From the NCBI GenBank assembly GCA_025936205.1, contig JAICTU010000545.1, forward strand, positions 1 through 5,782: 5,782 bases of DNA. Direction: 5' to 3'. Source of the stretch: Polyangiaceae bacterium. Its GTDB lineage: Bacteria; Myxococcota; Polyangia; Polyangiales; Polyangiaceae. A program made the translations under genes and the position numbers. Of this stretch, positions 1 to 5,782 are shown piece after piece; within the stretch, counting starts at the first letter, position 1; each line of letters opens with the position of its first letter. Below the pieces are notes generated by a model. It worked only from the letters and a program-made list of their open reading frames with translations, did not search any database and was not told where the DNA came from.

Positions 1-636
1 CTCGCGCTCCAGTCCGCTCACCCAGTCGCAGGCACCGCCTCCAATCAGGATCGGCAGGCTGCCGCCAGCCTGCTTGCGGATTCGCTCGACCGCGCTGCGC
101 AGCGCGGGCACGTTGAACGCCATGGTGGTGGAGAGGGCGAGCAGATCGGGCGGTTGCCGCCGAAGCAACCCGAGCAGGCTGTCCGTGGGCACGCTGGCGC
201 CCAGGTAACCCACATCGAAGCCAGAGAGATCCAGCGTGTCCGCCACGAGGCGCGCGGGGAAATCGTGCAGCTCTCCCTCCACACAGGCGACGGTCACGCG
301 CTTGCCGTTCGACTTGCTGCGTGGAGCGTGGTCGTACAAATGTGCCAGGGCCGTGTGCGAAATGGCCGTCGCCATGTGCTCTTCGGCGATGCTGATCTGA
401 TTCTCTTGCCAGAGACGGCCAATCTCCTGCTGTGCGGCCTGGATCACTTCCACCTGCACGTCGAACGCGGATGCGCCGCTGCCGACGCCTTGCTCGATCA
501 CGAGCCGCAAAGCTTCGCGGCGATCGCCGCGAAGCTGAGCCAGCAGGTACTGCCGCCGCACCTGGGTGAGATTGGCTGGTGCAACGCCAGTCCTGCTCGG
601 AATCGAGCGGGCCAGGTCAGGCACGGCCCGGCCCAT
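1..636 (-). CDS. Cobalamin-binding protein with CarH-like cap, no DNA-binding domain (partial, C-terminus off window)
   Basis: My reading of the minus strand gives 212 uninterrupted residues running off the left edge. Residues ~22-103 form a helical cap of the B12-binding_2 type. It contains W76 followed by nine residues and then E86-H87, the W-x9-E-H signature known from CarH/CarA adenosylcobalamin photoreceptors. Residues ~112-212 form a Rossmann-like B12 domain: beta strand KRVTVACVEGE, then E122-L-H124-D-F, where H124 is the expected lower axial cobalt ligand (E/D-x-H), then GFDVGYLGASVP and the ILIGGGA loop near 196-202. Only ~20 residues precede the cap, so there is no MerR-type DNA-binding domain. 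The start is ATG at 636, or GTG at 624. Both lie inside the end of the heme oxygenase gene (20 or 8 nt overlap) and neither has a clear Shine-Dalgarno, which suggests translational coupling. The His that follows Trp in Thermus CarH is Gln77 here. B12 binding is well supported; light sensing is inferred. Other options are an adaptor or antirepressor of AerR type, or a fusion to a domain beyond the edge. Confidence 0.85.
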   Translation of the reverse strand, partial: MGRAVPDLARSIPSRTGVAPANLTQVRRQYLLAQLRGDRREALRLVIEQGVGSGASAFDVQVEVIQAAQQEIGRLWQENQISIAEEHMATAISHTALAHLYDHAPRSKSNGKRVTVACVEGELHDFPARLVADTLDLSGFDVGYLGASVPTDSLLGLLRRQPPDLLALSTTMAFNVPALRSAVERIRKQAGGSLPILIGGGACDWVSGLERE

Positions 637-1285
637 TCACGCCGAGCAGCCAGGCGCGCAGCGTCGTGAAGGTCGCACGCGCCGCGTCTGCCATTTCTGC
701 CTGCTCCTCGCCCTGCTGGCCGTGGTGCTCGAGGGCGGCACAAAAAACCTTCCACATTCGGCCGGTTTCGGCGCCGTAGCAGCGCAGGTAGGAAGATGCC
801 CGGCTCATCGTGTCCGGCAGGCGAGCAGAGAGCTCCCGGTAGATGAGCTGCGCCCCCAGCGTGGCACCCTCGAGCACGTAGCAGCAGCCCAAGGCGGCGC
901 TGAGGCTCGGAACAGGGGGGAGGGCGCGACAGCGGGGCAGACCGATGAGCTCTTCCGCGCTCAGTCCGAGCGCCAGCAAGTCGCGCGCCAGCCAGGGTGA
1001 CTTCTCCCGTTCCGCGCGCCGGATCCCGAGCTCGTGCAGGCCCGCTCGCGCGAACAACACGGGCTCCAACGGGCGATGGAAGCCCAGCAGCTTCTCCAGG
1101 TACGCGCGATACGTCTGCTCGTCCGCATCGGACTGCAGCAACGGCACGATGCCCTCGATCTGCTCGTGCAGCGCGCGCGTCTCACGGCGGATCCGATCCA
1201 GTGCGGATCGCTGGCCGCGCAAAGCGCCGGAGCGAACGCTGTTGCTCGATGAAATCCCGGCCGAATGGAGGTCTTGCGTGCTCAC
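617..1285 (-). CDS. Biliverdin-producing heme oxygenase (BphO/HemO-like)
   Basis: This 222-residue soluble, all-helical protein should open heme to biliverdin, CO and iron, using oxygen and an external reductant. An N-terminal helix reads LDRIRRETRALHEQIE, with H40 in the position of the proximal heme ligand. The distal helix reads CCYVLEGATLGAQLIYREL (about 134-152), the hallmark of bacterial BphO-type enzymes. The downstream segment YGAETGRMWKVFCAALE and the C-terminal FTTLRAWLLG also fit the family. Length is about usual, with ~28 extra polar residues before the first core helix. I chose GTG at 1285 because GGAG lies 5 nt upstream; an in-frame ATG at 1312 would add 9 residues but has no ribosome binding site. 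The TGA at 617-619 lies within the start of the cobalamin-protein gene, so both are probably on one transcript. In the distal helix the usual LGG is LGA. Bacterial enzymes of this type often supply biliverdin to a bacteriophytochrome, but none is encoded in the window; iron acquisition from heme is the alternative role. Confidence 0.88.
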   Translation of the reverse strand: MSTQDLHSAGISSSNSVRSGALRGQRSALDRIRRETRALHEQIEGIVPLLQSDADEQTYRAYLEKLLGFHRPLEPVLFARAGLHELGIRRAEREKSPWLARDLLALGLSAEELIGLPRCRALPPVPSLSAALGCCYVLEGATLGAQLIYRELSARLPDTMSRASSYLRCYGAETGRMWKVFCAALEHHGQQGEEQAEMADAARATFTTLRAWLLGVNGPGRA

Positions 1286-1290
1286 GGGAA

Positions 1291-1294
1291 CTCC
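1291..1294 (-). promoter_or_regulatory. Shine-Dalgarno of the heme oxygenase gene
   Basis: The minus strand reads GGAG, then TTCCC, then GTG (1285-1283). The 5-nt spacing is good and decides the GTG start over the in-frame ATG at 1312, which has only a C-run and no purine-rich motif ahead of it. Confidence 0.65.
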
Positions 1295-1372
1295 AAGGCT
1301 ATACGGTTTCATGCACGAAGGGGGGGGTCTGCGGTGGCGCGGCCCTGAGCGGGGGCAGCTCGCGATGGGCGC

Positions 1373-1387
1373 GTTGCAGATGGCAAC
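1373..1387. repeat. Short dyad GTTGC-N5-GCAAC, LysR-box-like
   Basis: The arms GTTGC (1373-1377) and GCAAC (1383-1387) flank 5 nt. The inner part TTGC-N5-GCAA fits the T-N11-A pattern of LysR-type regulator sites. Such short dyads are common by chance in GC-rich DNA, and no LysR gene is in the window, so a binding site is only a possibility. Confidence 0.3.
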
Positions 1388-1407
1388 AGGCGGGGGAGAA
1401 CCCCGTC

Positions 1408-1423
1408 GTGGCCAGAACGCCAC
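1408..1423. repeat. Short dyad GTGGC-N6-GCCAC in the divergent region
   Basis: A 5-bp perfect inverted repeat with a 6-nt spacer lies near the middle of the divergent control region. It could be an operator half-site pair or a small hairpin. It is too short and too GC-rich to stand on its own. Confidence 0.2.
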
Positions 1424-1485
1424 ACTGTCGCGCCACGGCAGGCCCGATGTCGCAGCCCAAAGAGCGGCGCCACGCTTCGGGACGG

Positions 1486-1520
1486 CGTTCGACAATGGCC
1501 CCCTGTAGTAGTGTCGAACG
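1486..1520. repeat. Perfect 9-bp inverted repeat just upstream of the kinase start
   Basis: The left arm CGTTCGACA (1486-1494) and right arm TGTCGAACG (1512-1520) are exact reverse complements with a 17-nt spacer. The right arm ends 6 nt before the ATG at 1527, where a Shine-Dalgarno would be expected. It could be a dimeric regulator's operator or, in RNA, a hairpin that hides the start region. It does not resemble an intrinsic terminator because no T-run follows. The arms are visible directly; the function is inferred. Confidence 0.6.
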
Positions 1521-1526
1521 AATTGC

Positions 1527-5324
<3,798 letters not shown>

Positions 5325-5676
5325 TCTGGCGCCGGCGGTCGCCTGGGGGGTGGTCGACGCTGGCGCGCGTGAGTCTGGTGTTGAGCACTTTTTGAAGGGG
5401 TGCCCACCCCGCGCCACTCATGATTCGCCACATCTCGGCACTTCCCATTGGAAATGGCATGCGCGCCGGTCGATTTCGCTGGAGGTCGGTGCGACTCGAG
5501 CGCTCGCGAGCGTCGATGGCGCTCGAAACGTGCGTTGCTTCGCCGCAAAGCCAGCGCACAGAGCGCGCGAGCGCCTTCAAGACAAGAACCGCGCAACTGT
5601 CGCTGCGAGCAGAGCTGGGCGGCAGAGCCCCGAAAATCGTCATGCTAGCGTGCTGCTTCGAGTGGGAGGCGTGCCG
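5325..5676. other. Stretch without a convincing gene after the kinase
   Basis: About 350 bp follow the kinase stop (TGA 5322-5324). Frames on both strands stay open, but they have mixed third-position composition and no recognisable family sequence. It holds a short GC palindrome, GGGGTGCCCACCCC (5397-5410), with a T-run before it rather than after. A second palindromic cluster lies around 5496-5526 (CGCTCGCGAGCG at 5501-5512, inside 7-bp arms TCGAGCG/CGCTCGA). Neither is followed by a T-tract, so I see no clear intrinsic terminator for the kinase gene. Confidence 0.5.
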
Positions 5677-5782
5677 GTGCGGGGCGGAGCGCCGCCTCCG
5701 CCCGCAGCGTCGCTTTCGCTCGATGTCCCAGCAAAGGTGGCGTCTGGATTGTGCCAGCTGGGCTTTCGCGCGGCGGACGTCC
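5677..5782 (+). CDS. Possible start of an unidentified gene (partial, runs off the right edge)
   Basis: A GTG at 5677 follows GGGAGG (5664-5669) with 7-nt spacing and opens a frame that reaches the window edge. The ~35 visible residues start with a Gly/Pro-rich stretch (GGAPPPPAA), then DVPAKVASGLCQLGFRAADV. That last part looks like a short helical module such as RuvA domain III (VxxALxxLGF-x-x-x-[DE]A). The frame stays open upstream of 5677 as well, with other GTG codons at 5650 and 5662. Third-position G/C is lower than in the kinase, and minus-strand frames here are also open, so this may not be a gene. No function is assigned. Confidence 0.22.
   Translation, partial: MRGGAPPPPAASLSLDVPAKVASGLCQLGFRAADV

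Larger units (their letters stand above)
1286..1526. promoter_or_regulatory. Divergent control region between heme oxygenase and the hybrid kinase
   Basis: This 241-bp gap separates two genes read away from each other, so it must hold the promoter of the leftward operon and probably that of the kinase. I see no convincing -35/-10 pair for either. It contains three short dyads: GTTGC-N5-GCAAC (1373-1387), GTGGC-N6-GCCAC (1408-1423) and a perfect 9-bp inverted repeat (1486-1494/1512-1520). It also has an 8-G run at 1320-1327. Open frames run through it from both neighbours, but without family-like sequence beyond the chosen starts. Confidence 0.5.

Noticed and set aside
154..1000. Plus-strand frames opposite the cobalamin protein and heme oxygenase
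   Set aside because: Their translations lack domains, while the minus strand gives clear B12-binding and heme oxygenase sequence over the same bases.
1320..1327. Run of eight G as a phase-variation tract
   Set aside because: It lies outside the chosen coding starts and is a modest run for DNA this GC-rich; nothing links it to switching.
5397..5410. GGGGTGCCCACCCC palindrome as a kinase terminator
   Set aside because: The stem is short with a minimal loop, and no T-run follows on either strand; the T-run on the plus strand lies before it.
5435..5451. Sigma-54-like CGGCAC...TTGG element
   Set aside because: Spacing between the two boxes is one base too long and the invariant GC of the -12 box is GG.

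Overview
The window is GC-rich (roughly two thirds G+C), with strong G/C preference at third codon positions and one very large soluble hybrid histidine kinase. This suggests a large-genome, regulation-rich bacterium, most likely a myxobacterium (Polyangiales-like). No rRNA or marker gene confirms this, so it is inference.

Layout from left to right. Positions 1-636 (minus strand) hold the first 212 residues of a cobalamin-binding protein that runs off the left edge. It has a helical cap with the W-x9-E-H signature of CarH-type B12 photoreceptors, then a Rossmann-like B12 domain with an E-x-H axial-ligand motif, and no room for an N-terminal DNA-binding domain. Positions 617-1285 (minus) hold a biliverdin-forming heme oxygenase whose 3' end overlaps the start of the cobalamin gene, so the two form one leftward operon with probable translational coupling. 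Positions 1286-1526 are a 241-bp divergent control region with three short dyads, including a perfect 9-bp inverted repeat ending 6 nt before the next gene. Positions 1527-5324 (plus) encode a 1265-residue double hybrid histidine kinase: PAS-GAF-HisKA-HATPase-REC-PAS-HisKA-HATPase-REC. From 5325 to the right edge there is no convincing gene. A weak, partial reading frame near 5677 may be the beginning of another one.

How the genes might work together (inference). Heme oxygenase makes biliverdin, the chromophore of bacteriophytochromes, and the cobalamin protein carries features of a B12 light sensor. The leftward operon thus pairs two chromophore-linked functions. The divergent kinase has no recognisable bilin- or flavin-binding signature and no membrane segments. 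It could be the signalling partner of the free-standing B12 sensor, but nothing in the window proves a link beyond adjacency and a shared control region. The pairing of heme oxygenase with a DNA-binding-domain-less CarH-like sensor beside a double hybrid kinase is the most interesting feature here.
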